NCBI RefSeq assembly: GCF_937952055.1
Contig: NZ_CALFYO010000025.1
Coordinates: 124,001-188,000, forward strand
Source of the DNA: an uncultured Piscinibacter sp.
GTDB taxonomy: Bacteria > Pseudomonadota > Gammaproteobacteria > Burkholderiales > Burkholderiaceae_C
Length of the DNA stretch: 64,000 nucleotides
Direction: 5' to 3'
Below the pieces are notes generated by a model that was given only the letters and a program-made list of their open reading frames with translations, did not search any database and was not told where the DNA came from. Shown here in pieces: positions 52,184 through 59,727 of the stretch (position 1 is the stretch's first letter; every line of letters begins with the position of its first letter). Made by a program: the position numbers and the translations under genes.

Positions 52184-53101
52184 ATGGACCGGCTGAAGCA
52201 GATCGAATCTTTCGTTTCGGTGGCGGCGCGTGGCAGCCTGACGGCAGCGGCCCATGCCGAGGGTGTGGCGCCGGCGGTGATCGGGCGCCGCATCGACGCG
52301 CTGGAGGAGCGGCTGGGCGTGAAGTTGCTCGTGCGCACCACGCGCAAGATCACCTTGACCCACGAGGGCAGCGCCTACCTGGAGGACTGCCAACGTCTGC
52401 TCGCCGACCTCGCCAACGCCGAGGCCAGCGTCAGCGCCGGCGGCGTGAAGGCAAGTGGCTACCTGCGCGTGACCGCGCCGGCCGGCTTCGGCCGCCGCCA
52501 TGTCGCGCCGCTGGTGCCGCGCTTCATCGAACAGCATCCCGACGTCAACGTGTCACTGAACCTCAGCGACCGGGTGGTGGACATCGTCAACGAGAGCTAC
52601 GACTGCGCGGTACGTGTCGGCGACCTGCCCGACTCGAGCCTGATCAGCGTGCGCATGGCCGACAACCGGCGGCTGTGCGTGGCCACACCCGCCTACCTGA
52701 AGCGCGCGGGCACGCCCAAGCACCCGAACGACCTGTTGCGCCACGAGTGCCTGACTCTCAGTTCGGACGCCAGCCAGACGCGCGGCTGGGCCTTCGTGGT
52801 CGACGGCGCGGTGACGCACCTTCGCCCGAGCGGTCGACTCGACTGCAGCGACGGCCAGGTGCTGCACGACTGGTGCGTGGCCGGCCTCGGCATCGCATGG
52901 CGCTCGACGTGGGAAGTGGAGCAGGAGGTCGCCAGCGGCCGGCTGGTGACGGTGCTCGACGACTTTGCCGCGCCGCCGAACGGCATCTATGCGGTGTTCC
53001 CGCACGCCAAGCATCTGCCGCTGCGCGTGCGGCTGTGGATCGACTTCCTCAAGCACACCTACGGCGATGCGGCCTACTGGCGGCAGCCCGTCGCGGCCTG
53101 A
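52184..53101 (+). CDS. LysR-family transcriptional regulator
   Basis: A 305-residue regulator with a winged helix-turn-helix at residues 1-60 (MDRLKQIESFVSVAARGSL, GRRIDALEERLGVKLLVRTT) and a periplasmic-binding-like effector domain (about 90-300). It belongs to the branch with the RVTAPAGFGRRHVAPLVPRF start of the effector domain. Divergence from the dehalogenase-glcB pair suggests that it controls them and itself, with a haloacid or 2-hydroxy acid as possible inducer. The start codon is almost next to its -10 box. Confidence 0.93.
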   Translation: MDRLKQIESFVSVAARGSLTAAAHAEGVAPAVIGRRIDALEERLGVKLLVRTTRKITLTHEGSAYLEDCQRLLADLANAEASVSAGGVKASGYLRVTAPAGFGRRHVAPLVPRFIEQHPDVNVSLNLSDRVVDIVNESYDCAVRVGDLPDSSLISVRMADNRRLCVATPAYLKRAGTPKHPNDLLRHECLTLSSDASQTRGWAFVVDGAVTHLRPSGRLDCSDGQVLHDWCVAGLGIAWRSTWEVEQEVASGRLVTVLDDFAAPPNGIYAVFPHAKHLPLRVRLWIDFLKHTYGDAAYWRQPVAA

Positions 53102-53108
53102 AACGGAC

Positions 53109-53132
53109 GGGCCCGGCGCGCCGGCCGGGCCC
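53109..53132. terminator. Strong hairpin between lysR and psiF-like gene
   Basis: Arms GGGCCCGG and CCGGGCCC pair perfectly around eight bases that can themselves extend the stem. It starts eight bases after the lysR stop and lies between convergent genes, so a bidirectional terminator is likely although there is no T tract. Confidence 0.55.
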
Positions 53133-53158
53133 GAGGTCGCACGGTCAGCCCGGCGGCG

Positions 53159-53449
53159 TCACTTGCTGAGACATTCCTTCATGAACGCCTTGCGCTCGTC
53201 GCCCTTCATCTCGCCGGCCTCCTGATTGCAGGTCTTCATCTTCTCCTGCTGGGTCGGCTTCTTCGCCGACAGGCACTGCTGCATGAACGCCTTGCGCTCG
53301 TCGCCCTTCATCTCGCCGGCCTCCTTGTTGCAGGTGGCCATCTTGGTCTGCTGAGCGGTGGCCTTGGGGGCGCTGGCCGCATCGGCGGCATAGGCCGGCG
53401 CAAGGAACGCCGACATGGCCAGAGCCGCGAGGGTGATCGTCTTCTTCAT
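53159..53449 (-). CDS. PsiF repeat protein, periplasmic
   Basis: A 96-residue exported protein: signal peptide 1-21 (MKKTITLAALAMSAFLAPAYA), then two copies of the PsiF repeat (KMATCNKEAGEMKGDERKAF and KMKTCNQEAGEMKGDERKAF), each with two Cys spaced for a disulfide. The two repeats are almost identical in DNA, indicating recent duplication or conversion. The E. coli namesake is phosphate-starvation-induced; the function is unknown. Confidence 0.88.
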   Translation of the reverse strand: MKKTITLAALAMSAFLAPAYAADAASAPKATAQQTKMATCNKEAGEMKGDERKAFMQQCLSAKKPTQQEKMKTCNQEAGEMKGDERKAFMKECLSK

Positions 53450-53593
53450 GGATTCTGCTTCTCCGTGTGGGCTGGGTGGACGCTGCGGATTGGAGCATCG
53501 TGCCCGGCCCGCGGCTGTGGAGGAAACGCGCCAGCCCGTCTCCCGGCATACAGGGAGTCTCGACTGATTCAAGCGGCGGCCCGGCCGCCCGGC

Positions 53594-54958
53594 TCAGAGG
53601 ATGCGCCGCGGGTGGGCCAGAGCCTCGTGGGCGGCGTGCAGCCGCCGCACCAGCACGCGGATGAATCCCTCGTCGAACAGGTGCCGGCAGCCCGGGCTCA
53701 GCTGGGCCAGCGTGTCCGGCGTGAAGGAGATGGTGGTCGCCGTCTCGGTGACGATCACGTCGGTGCTGTGGCGGCGCAGGTCGGGGCTGGGAGCCAGGTA
53801 GGCCATCTCGCCCACCGAGGTGCCAGCGCCCAGCTGGGCGACCTTCTGCCCGTCGCGGAACACCTCGAGCTCGCCCTTGGCGATGATGTGGAAGGTGTTG
53901 CCCTCCTCGCCCTTGCGGTACAGCGCGTGGCCGAAGTCGTGCCGCTGCCACCGGGCCCGGTGCACCACCTCCCACAGCTCGACATCGCCGAAGTTGGCGA
54001 AGAAGTCCAGCGAGCGCAGCAGCGTGAAGCGCTCCGAGTCGAGTACGCCCTGCAGCTGCCCGCGCGGCACATGCTGGTGGCTAATCAGGCCCGACAGCGC
54101 CTGCGCAAACTCGTCCCAGTCGCGGTAGCGCTTGCCCGGATCCTTCGCCAGCGCGCGCTGGATCACCGCGTCCACCGTGGGCGCCACGCCGGCGCGCAGC
54201 TGGCTCAACGGCGGCGGGGCCTGCTGGTAGATCTGGTGCATCATCGCCGACTGCACCTGCGCGTCGAAGGGCGGGCGCCCGGCGATGAGGTGGTAGAGCA
54301 CGGCGCCGAGCGAGTAGATGTCGGCACGGCAGTCCAGCGCTGCGCCGTCGAGCTGCTCCGGCGACATGTAGGCCAGCGAGCCGACGCGGTAGACCTGCGT
54401 CACGTCCGACGCGAGGTTGAGCACGCTGCCGAAGTCGGTCACCTTGACGTCGGTGACGGCGCCATGGGTCAGTGTCACCAGCAGGTTGGCCGGCTTCACG
54501 TCGCGGTGGATGAGCCCCTGGCGGTAGACGTAGCCCAGCGCCATCGCGCACTTGAAGCCGAGCTCGACGATCAGCTCCAGCGACAGCAGCTGGTCGGCGC
54601 GGCAGTACGGCCGCAGTGTGTTGCCCGGCACGTACTCCATCACCAGGTAGGGTTCCACCGGGTCGGGCACGGCGTCGTAGATCTGCACGACGTTCGGGTG
54701 CTTGAGCCGTCCAACCAGCGCAGCCTCGGCAGCGAAGAATCGCTCGAAGAAGCGGCCATCGCGCACGTCGCCGAAGGCCACCGGGCGCACGCGCTTGATC
54801 GCGACGTCCATGCCCTGGAAGTCGTCGTGGCAGAGGAAGACCTCGCTGGTGGCACCCTCGCCCAGCTTGCGCAGCACACGGTACTTGCCGATCAGGGCCG
54901 GCAGGTCCGGTGCGTCGCTCGCCGGGCGCTCGGGGCGGGAGATGGATGTGGTAGTCAT
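53594..54958 (-). CDS. Ser/Thr protein kinase fused to a cyclic-nucleotide-binding domain
   Basis: A 454-residue soluble protein. Residues 24-290 form a Hanks-type kinase with LGEGATSEVFLCHD (Gly loop), DVAIKRV (Lys), LIHRDVKPANLL (catalytic loop) and VTDFGSV (metal Asp), all intact. Residues about 330-450 form a cNMP-binding domain (RKGEEGNTFHIIAKGELEVF, GEMAYL and RRHST for the phosphate cassette). There is no membrane segment or PASTA domain. Cyclic AMP or GMP control of the kinase is the simplest reading. No phosphatase gene is adjacent. It is divergent from argS. Confidence 0.92.
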   Translation of the reverse strand: MTTTSISRPERPASDAPDLPALIGKYRVLRKLGEGATSEVFLCHDDFQGMDVAIKRVRPVAFGDVRDGRFFERFFAAEAALVGRLKHPNVVQIYDAVPDPVEPYLVMEYVPGNTLRPYCRADQLLSLELIVELGFKCAMALGYVYRQGLIHRDVKPANLLVTLTHGAVTDVKVTDFGSVLNLASDVTQVYRVGSLAYMSPEQLDGAALDCRADIYSLGAVLYHLIAGRPPFDAQVQSAMMHQIYQQAPPPLSQLRAGVAPTVDAVIQRALAKDPGKRYRDWDEFAQALSGLISHQHVPRGQLQGVLDSERFTLLRSLDFFANFGDVELWEVVHRARWQRHDFGHALYRKGEEGNTFHIIAKGELEVFRDGQKVAQLGAGTSVGEMAYLAPSPDLRRHSTDVIVTETATTISFTPDTLAQLSPGCRHLFDEGFIRVLVRRLHAAHEALAHPRRIL

Positions 54959-55114
54959 GGGCACGGCCGGCGACACGACGATGATTCCACAGCCGCGGAC
55001 CTTGGGTACACCCGATATGGCGCAGGAATTCCTCTCATTCCTCGCTGTCGACGTGCACCGCCATGCAACGGTTTGTGTCCGCCCCTGCGTCCTGGCTGCG
55101 CGAGGGTCGCGCCA

Positions 55115-55120
55115 TAGAAT
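55115..55120 (+). promoter_or_regulatory. -10-like box 6 bases before argS
   Basis: TAGAAT followed by CCGCGC and the argS ATG. With standard spacing the transcript would begin at the start codon. No Shine-Dalgarno sequence can fit. Confidence 0.45.
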
Positions 55121-55126
55121 CCGCGC

Positions 55127-56839
55127 ATGATCCAAGCCAGACAGGACCTGCTCGCCGCGCTTGCGAACGCGATCGCCGAAGTCAGCCCGGGCACCGGCGT
55201 GGCCGCGGCGTTCGAGTCGCCCAAGCAGGCCGCGCACGGCGACCTCGCCTGCACCGCCGCGCTGCAGTTGGCGCGGCCACTGAAGAAGAACCCGCGCGAG
55301 GTGGCCGCCGCCCTGATCGACGCGCTGGATCGCCAGGCGGCGGTGCAGCGCTGGGTGGCCGCGATGGAGATCGCCGGTCCGGGCTTCGTCAACCTCCGAC
55401 TGCGCGATGCCGCGCGTCAGGCCGTCGTCGCCGAGGTGCTGCACGGTGGCGACGACTTCGGCCGGGCCGCGCCCAATGGCCTGCCCGTGCTGGTGGAGTT
55501 CGTCTCGGCCAACCCCACCGGCCCGCTGCACACCGGACACACGCGCCAAGCCTGCCTCGGCGACGCGATCTGCAACCTGCTCGACTGGCAGGGCTGGCGG
55601 GTGACGCGCGAGTTCTACTACAACGACGCGGGCGTGCAGATCGGCACGCTGGCCGCGTCGGTGCAGGCCCGCCTGCGGGGCCTCAAGCCCGGCGACGCGG
55701 GCTGGCCCGAGGCCGCGTACAACGGCGACTACATCGCCGACGTGGCCGCCGACTTCGCCGCGCGCAAGACCGTGCACGCCGACGACCGCGAGTTCACCGC
55801 CTCCGGCCACACCGAAGACCTCGAAGGCATCCGCCAGTTCGCCGTCGCCTACCTGCGCCACGAGCAGGACCTCGACCTCAAGGCACTGGGCGTGCGCTTC
55901 GACCATTACTACCTCGAGTCCAGCCTGTACACCAGCGGCCGCGTCGAGGACACCGTCAAGCGCCTCGTCGCCGCCGGCAAGACCTACGAAGACGGCGGCG
56001 CCCTGTGGCTGCGCACCACCGAATACGGCGACGACAAGGACCGCGTGATGCGCAAGTCCGACGGCAGCTACACCTACTTCGTGCCCGACGTCGCCTACCA
56101 CCTGGCCAAGCACGAGCGCGGCTTCGGTAAGGCGATCAACATCCAGGGCGGCGACCACCACGGCACCATCGCCCGCGTGCGCGCCGGCGTGCAGGCGGCC
56201 GGCGCCGGGGTGCCGCCCGGCTACCCCGACTACGTGCTGCACAAGATGGTCACGGTCATGAAGGGCGGCGAAGAGGTGAAGATCTCCAAGCGCGCCGGCA
56301 GTTACGTGACGCTGCGCGACCTGGTCGACTGGACCGGCCGCGATGCAGTGCGCTTCTTCATGCTCAGCCGCAAGGCCGACACCGAGTTCGTCTTCGACGT
56401 CGACCTGGCGCTGAAGCGCAACGACGAGAACCCGGTCTTCTACGTGCAGTACGCACACGCGAGAATCTGCTCGGTGATCCAGCAGTTCGTCGACAAGGGC
56501 GGCGTGCTGGGGGTGCTGCACGATGCCGACCTGACGCGCCTGACCGCGCCCAGCGAAGCGGCGCTGATGCTCAAGCTGGCCGAGTTCCCCGCCGTGCTGT
56601 CAGGCGCAGCGGCCGAACTCGCGCCGCACGACATTGCCTTCTACCTGCGCGACGTGGCCGGCGCCTTCCACAGCTACTACGCCAACGAGCGCTTCCTCGT
56701 CGACGATGCCGAGCTGGCACGCGCACGCATTGCGCTGCTCTCGGCCACGCGTCAGGTGCTGCGCAACGCGCTCGCGGTGCTGGGTGTGTCCGCCCCGCAA
56801 CGCATGGACCGGGAACAACCCGCGCTGGAGACCGCATGA
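55127..56839 (+). CDS. argS: Arginyl-tRNA synthetase
   Basis: Charges tRNA-Arg. The 570-residue class I synthetase has the HIGH-type motif in SANPTGPLHTGHTRQACLGD, a degenerate KMSKS (VKISKRAGSYVTL), the N-terminal additional domain and a C-terminal DALR anticodon domain (about 450-570). It overlaps the SPOR-protein gene by four bases (ATGA). The start codon lies 6 bases after a TAGAAT box. Confidence 0.96.
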   Translation: MIQARQDLLAALANAIAEVSPGTGVAAAFESPKQAAHGDLACTAALQLARPLKKNPREVAAALIDALDRQAAVQRWVAAMEIAGPGFVNLRLRDAARQAVVAEVLHGGDDFGRAAPNGLPVLVEFVSANPTGPLHTGHTRQACLGDAICNLLDWQGWRVTREFYYNDAGVQIGTLAASVQARLRGLKPGDAGWPEAAYNGDYIADVAADFAARKTVHADDREFTASGHTEDLEGIRQFAVAYLRHEQDLDLKALGVRFDHYYLESSLYTSGRVEDTVKRLVAAGKTYEDGGALWLRTTEYGDDKDRVMRKSDGSYTYFVPDVAYHLAKHERGFGKAINIQGGDHHGTIARVRAGVQAAGAGVPPGYPDYVLHKMVTVMKGGEEVKISKRAGSYVTLRDLVDWTGRDAVRFFMLSRKADTEFVFDVDLALKRNDENPVFYVQYAHARICSVIQQFVDKGGVLGVLHDADLTRLTAPSEAALMLKLAEFPAVLSGAAAELAPHDIAFYLRDVAGAFHSYYANERFLVDDAELARARIALLSATRQVLRNALAVLGVSAPQRMDREQPALETA

Positions 56840-57459
56840 AGAGACAACGTGGCGGATTCGCCATGGGCCTGATCGTGGGCCTGCTGGTCGGTCTGGCGCT
56901 TGCGCTGGCCGTGGCCCTGTACGTGACCAAGGTGCCGGTTCCCTTCGTCAACAAGGTGCCGCAACGCACCGCCGAGCAAGACGCGGCCGAAATGGAGAAG
57001 AACAAGAACTGGGATCCGAACGCCGGGCTGTCCAAGCCGGTCGGACCCAAGTCGCCGGTGGCCGGCGCCAGCGCGCCGGTGACGGCCGCGCCGGCGACGG
57101 CGCCGGGCGCACCGCCGGTGGCCGCCGCGCCCAGGGCCTCGGCGCCGGCCAGCGCGCGCGACCCGGCGGCGATCCTCTCGGCACGCGAGACCAGCACCGT
57201 CAGGCCGACGCCGGCCGCCGACCCGTTCAACTACTTCGTGCAGGCCGGCGCCTTCGCCCGGCCGGAGGACGCCGAGCAGCAGCGGGCGCGCCTCGCGATG
57301 ATGGGCTTCGAGGCGAAGGTCAGCGAGCGGGAGCAGTCGGGCCGCACCGTCTACCGCGTGCGCATCGGCCCGTTCCCGCGCAAGGACGACGCCGACGGCG
57401 CGAAGGAAAAGCTGGCCAGCGCGGGCGTCGAAACGGCGCTGGTGCGCGTGCAGAAGTGA
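56836..57459 (+). CDS. SPOR-domain (FtsN-like) membrane protein
   Basis: A 207-residue bitopic protein: short cytoplasmic N terminus (MKRQRGG), one membrane helix (11-36, GLIVGLLVGLALALAVALYV), an Ala/Pro-rich periplasmic linker (about 75-115) and a C-terminal SPOR domain (about 130-205, FNYFVQAGAFARPEDAEQQ). SPOR domains bind denuded peptidoglycan at the division site, so a role in cell division is likely. It is translationally coupled to argS and followed by dsbA. Confidence 0.9.
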   Translation: MKRQRGGFAMGLIVGLLVGLALALAVALYVTKVPVPFVNKVPQRTAEQDAAEMEKNKNWDPNAGLSKPVGPKSPVAGASAPVTAAPATAPGAPPVAAAPRASAPASARDPAAILSARETSTVRPTPAADPFNYFVQAGAFARPEDAEQQRARLAMMGFEAKVSEREQSGRTVYRVRIGPFPRKDDADGAKEKLASAGVETALVRVQK

Positions 57460-57550
57460 GCGACGTCAAACGGTCTGATTGAACTTTCCGGCAAACGACC
57501 CTGTCTGGCCACAGAATCGAGCCATCGCACCCGACGAAGAGATGATCAAA

Positions 57551-58192
57551 ATGCAACGACGCGAGTTCTCCGCCGCCCTGCTGGGCGCCAGCACCCTGGG
57601 CCTGGGTCTGCCCGCCTCCGCACAAGGCGGCCCGGTCGAGGGCACGCACTACGTGCGGCTCGGCCAGCCCCTGCCGGTCACGGCGCCGGCCGGCAAGGTC
57701 GAGGTGATCGAGTTCTTCTGGTACGGCTGCCCCCACTGCAACGCCTTCGAGCCCATGCTCGAGGCCTGGGTGAAGAAGCTGCCCGACTACGTGGCCTTCC
57801 GCCGCGTGCCGGTGCAGTTCCGCGAGGAGCCCTTCGGCACCCACCAGCGCATCTACTACGCGCTGGAAGCGCTGGGGCAACTGGACGCAATGCACCGCAA
57901 GGTGTTCTACGCCATCCACAACGACCGCCAGAAGCTCGACAAGCCGGCCGACATCGCCGCGTTCATGAGCAAGAACGGATTGGACGGCGCCAAGGTCGTC
58001 GAAGTGATGGGTTCCTTCGCCGTGCAGACCAAGGCGCGCCAGGCCAAGCAACTGGCCGAGGCCTACAAGATCGACGGCGTGCCGGCGATCGGCATCCAGG
58101 GCCGCTTCTACACGTCGGGCAGCATGGCCGGCGGCCAGGACAAGATGCTGCTGGTGACCGAGTTCCTGATCGGGGCCTCGCGCAAGGGCTGA
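57551..58192 (+). CDS. dsbA: Thiol:disulfide interchange protein DsbA
   Basis: A 213-residue periplasmic oxidase that inserts disulfides. Signal peptide 1-25 (MQRREFSAALLGASTLGLG, cleaved near ASAQG), thioredoxin fold with active site FFWYGCPHCNAFEP and cis-Pro in GVPAIGI. The inner Met was chosen because AAGAG lies about 9 bases before it; an alternative ATG three codons earlier has no room for a ribosome site. It could be oxidised by a DsbB not in this window. Confidence 0.93.
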   Translation: MQRREFSAALLGASTLGLGLPASAQGGPVEGTHYVRLGQPLPVTAPAGKVEVIEFFWYGCPHCNAFEPMLEAWVKKLPDYVAFRRVPVQFREEPFGTHQRIYYALEALGQLDAMHRKVFYAIHNDRQKLDKPADIAAFMSKNGLDGAKVVEVMGSFAVQTKARQAKQLAEAYKIDGVPAIGIQGRFYTSGSMAGGQDKMLLVTEFLIGASRKG

Positions 58193-58257
58193 TCGGCTGC
58201 ACCGCGCGTGTCGCGTCGCGGGTTCGTCGGGTTCGCCCGGCGGGGCGACTCGTGGGC

Positions 58258-58263
58258 TAGAAT
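58258..58263 (+). promoter_or_regulatory. Putative -10 box of lptA
   Basis: TAGAAT located 15 bases before the chosen lptA ATG, giving an expected leader of fewer than ten bases. Confidence 0.4.
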
Positions 58264-58278
58264 GCTTATGCAAGTTTC

Positions 58279-58950
58279 ATGCCCTCGATCCCGACGCTTC
58301 CGATGCCCTTCCTCAGGCCCTCTTCCCGCCACCTGCGTGGCGCCCTGCTCATGCTGGCCGCGCTGGCGGGTGCAGACGCAGCGAATGCTGAAAAGGCCGA
58401 CCGTTTCAAACCCTTGAACGTCGAGGCCGACCAGCCGGGCCGCATCGACCTGCTCAACCAGCATGTCGTCTTCAACGGCAACGTCGTCGTCACGAAGGGC
58501 ACGATGACCATCCGTGCCGGGCGCATCGAGGTGCGCGAGACGCCCGAGGGCTACCACAATGCGGTGGCGATCGGCGCGGCGAACAAGCCGGCCACCTTCC
58601 GCCAGAAGCGCGACGGCGTGGACGAGTGGATCGAAGGCGAGGCCGAGCGTCTCGAGTACGACGGCAAGAACGACACCATCCGCTTCGTCACCAACGCGGC
58701 GGTGCGCCGCCTGCGGGGCAACACGGTGGCCGACGAGATCGCCGGCAACGTCGTCAGCTACAACAGCATCGAGGAAGTGTTCAGCGTCTCCGGTGGTGCC
58801 GCCGCCACGCCCACCAACCCCAGCGGCAGGGTGCGCGCCGTGCTGACGCCGCGCGAGGGCAGCACCGCCGCTGCCGAGGCGGCTGCCGCCGCCGCGTCGC
58901 AACCGGCACCGCCGCTGCGCCTGAGCCCCGCGCTCGGGGGCCCGAAATGA
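58279..58950 (+). CDS. lptA: LPS transport periplasmic protein LptA
   Basis: A 223-residue exported protein that forms the periplasmic bridge for lipopolysaccharide. After a long signal region (1-38, ending AANAEK) the OstA/LptA beta-jellyroll starts PLNVEADQPGRIDLLNQHVVF and continues through ITIRAGRIEVRET and RLEYDGKNDTIRFV-like strands. A 45-residue low-complexity Ala/Pro tail follows. The first ATG was used; a second Met nine residues later is an option. lptB overlaps it by four bases. lptC is not directly upstream, unlike the common order. Confidence 0.92.
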   Translation: MPSIPTLPMPFLRPSSRHLRGALLMLAALAGADAANAEKADRFKPLNVEADQPGRIDLLNQHVVFNGNVVVTKGTMTIRAGRIEVRETPEGYHNAVAIGAANKPATFRQKRDGVDEWIEGEAERLEYDGKNDTIRFVTNAAVRRLRGNTVADEIAGNVVSYNSIEEVFSVSGGAAATPTNPSGRVRAVLTPREGSTAAAEAAAAAASQPAPPLRLSPALGGPK

Positions 58951-59720
58951 ACCCCGCCATGAGCGCCGCCGCGCCACGCGCGCACCGGCTCGAAGCCAAC
59001 GGCCTGCAGAAGTCCTACGGTGTGCGCAAGGTGGTGAAGGACGTGCGCCTGGCGGTGGACAGCGGCGAGGTGGTCGGCCTGCTCGGCCCCAACGGCGCCG
59101 GCAAGACGACCAGCTTCTACATGATCGTCGGCCTTGTGCGCGCCGACGCGGGCGAGATCAGCATCGAGGGCCAGCGCGTCGAGCGGCTGCCCATCCACCT
59201 GCGCTCCCGCCTGGGCCTGTCCTACCTGCCGCAGGAGGCGTCGATCTTCCGCAAGCTCACGGTGGAGGAGAACATCCGCGCCGTGCTCGAGCTGCAGCTC
59301 GACAAGGACGGAAAGCCTCTGCGCGAGGCGCAGATCGACCAGCTGCTTGACGGCCTGCTGCATGACCTTTCGATCGAGAAGCTGCGCAGCGTGCCCGCCC
59401 CGGCACTGTCCGGCGGGGAGCGTCGCCGCGTGGAGATCGCGCGCGCGCTGGCCACGCAGCCGCGTTTCATCCTGCTCGACGAGCCCTTCGCAGGCGTCGA
59501 CCCGATCGCCGTGCTGGAGATCCAGCGCATCATCAGCTTCCTCAAGGCGCGCGGCATCGGCGTGCTGATCACCGATCACAACGTGCGCGAGACGCTGGGC
59601 ATCTGCGACCGCGCCTACATCATCAGCGAGGGCACCGTGCTGGCCGAAGGCACGCCCTCCGAGATCGTCGAGAACGCGGACGTGCGCAAGGTCTATCTCG
59701 GCGAGCATTTCCGCATGTGA
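58947..59720 (+). CDS. lptB: LPS export ABC transporter ATPase LptB
   Basis: A 257-residue ATPase that powers the LptBFG exporter. Walker A GPNGAGKTT, Q-loop YLPQEASIF, signature LSGGERRRVEIARAL, Walker B FILLDEPFAGVDPIAV and H-loop ITDHNVRETL are intact and have the LptB-specific sequence. It starts at the ATG overlapping the lptA stop and is 7 bases before rpoN, so lptA-lptB-rpoN form one unit. Confidence 0.96.
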   Translation: MNPAMSAAAPRAHRLEANGLQKSYGVRKVVKDVRLAVDSGEVVGLLGPNGAGKTTSFYMIVGLVRADAGEISIEGQRVERLPIHLRSRLGLSYLPQEASIFRKLTVEENIRAVLELQLDKDGKPLREAQIDQLLDGLLHDLSIEKLRSVPAPALSGGERRRVEIARALATQPRFILLDEPFAGVDPIAVLEIQRIISFLKARGIGVLITDHNVRETLGICDRAYIISEGTVLAEGTPSEIVENADVRKVYLGEHFRM

Positions 59721-59727
59721 CCGGGCC

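Noticed and set aside
54959..56521. A 520-residue N-terminal extension of the kinase-cNMP protein
   Set aside because: The extension is antisense to argS and has shadow-type composition. The kinase starts naturally at MTTTSISRPERP.
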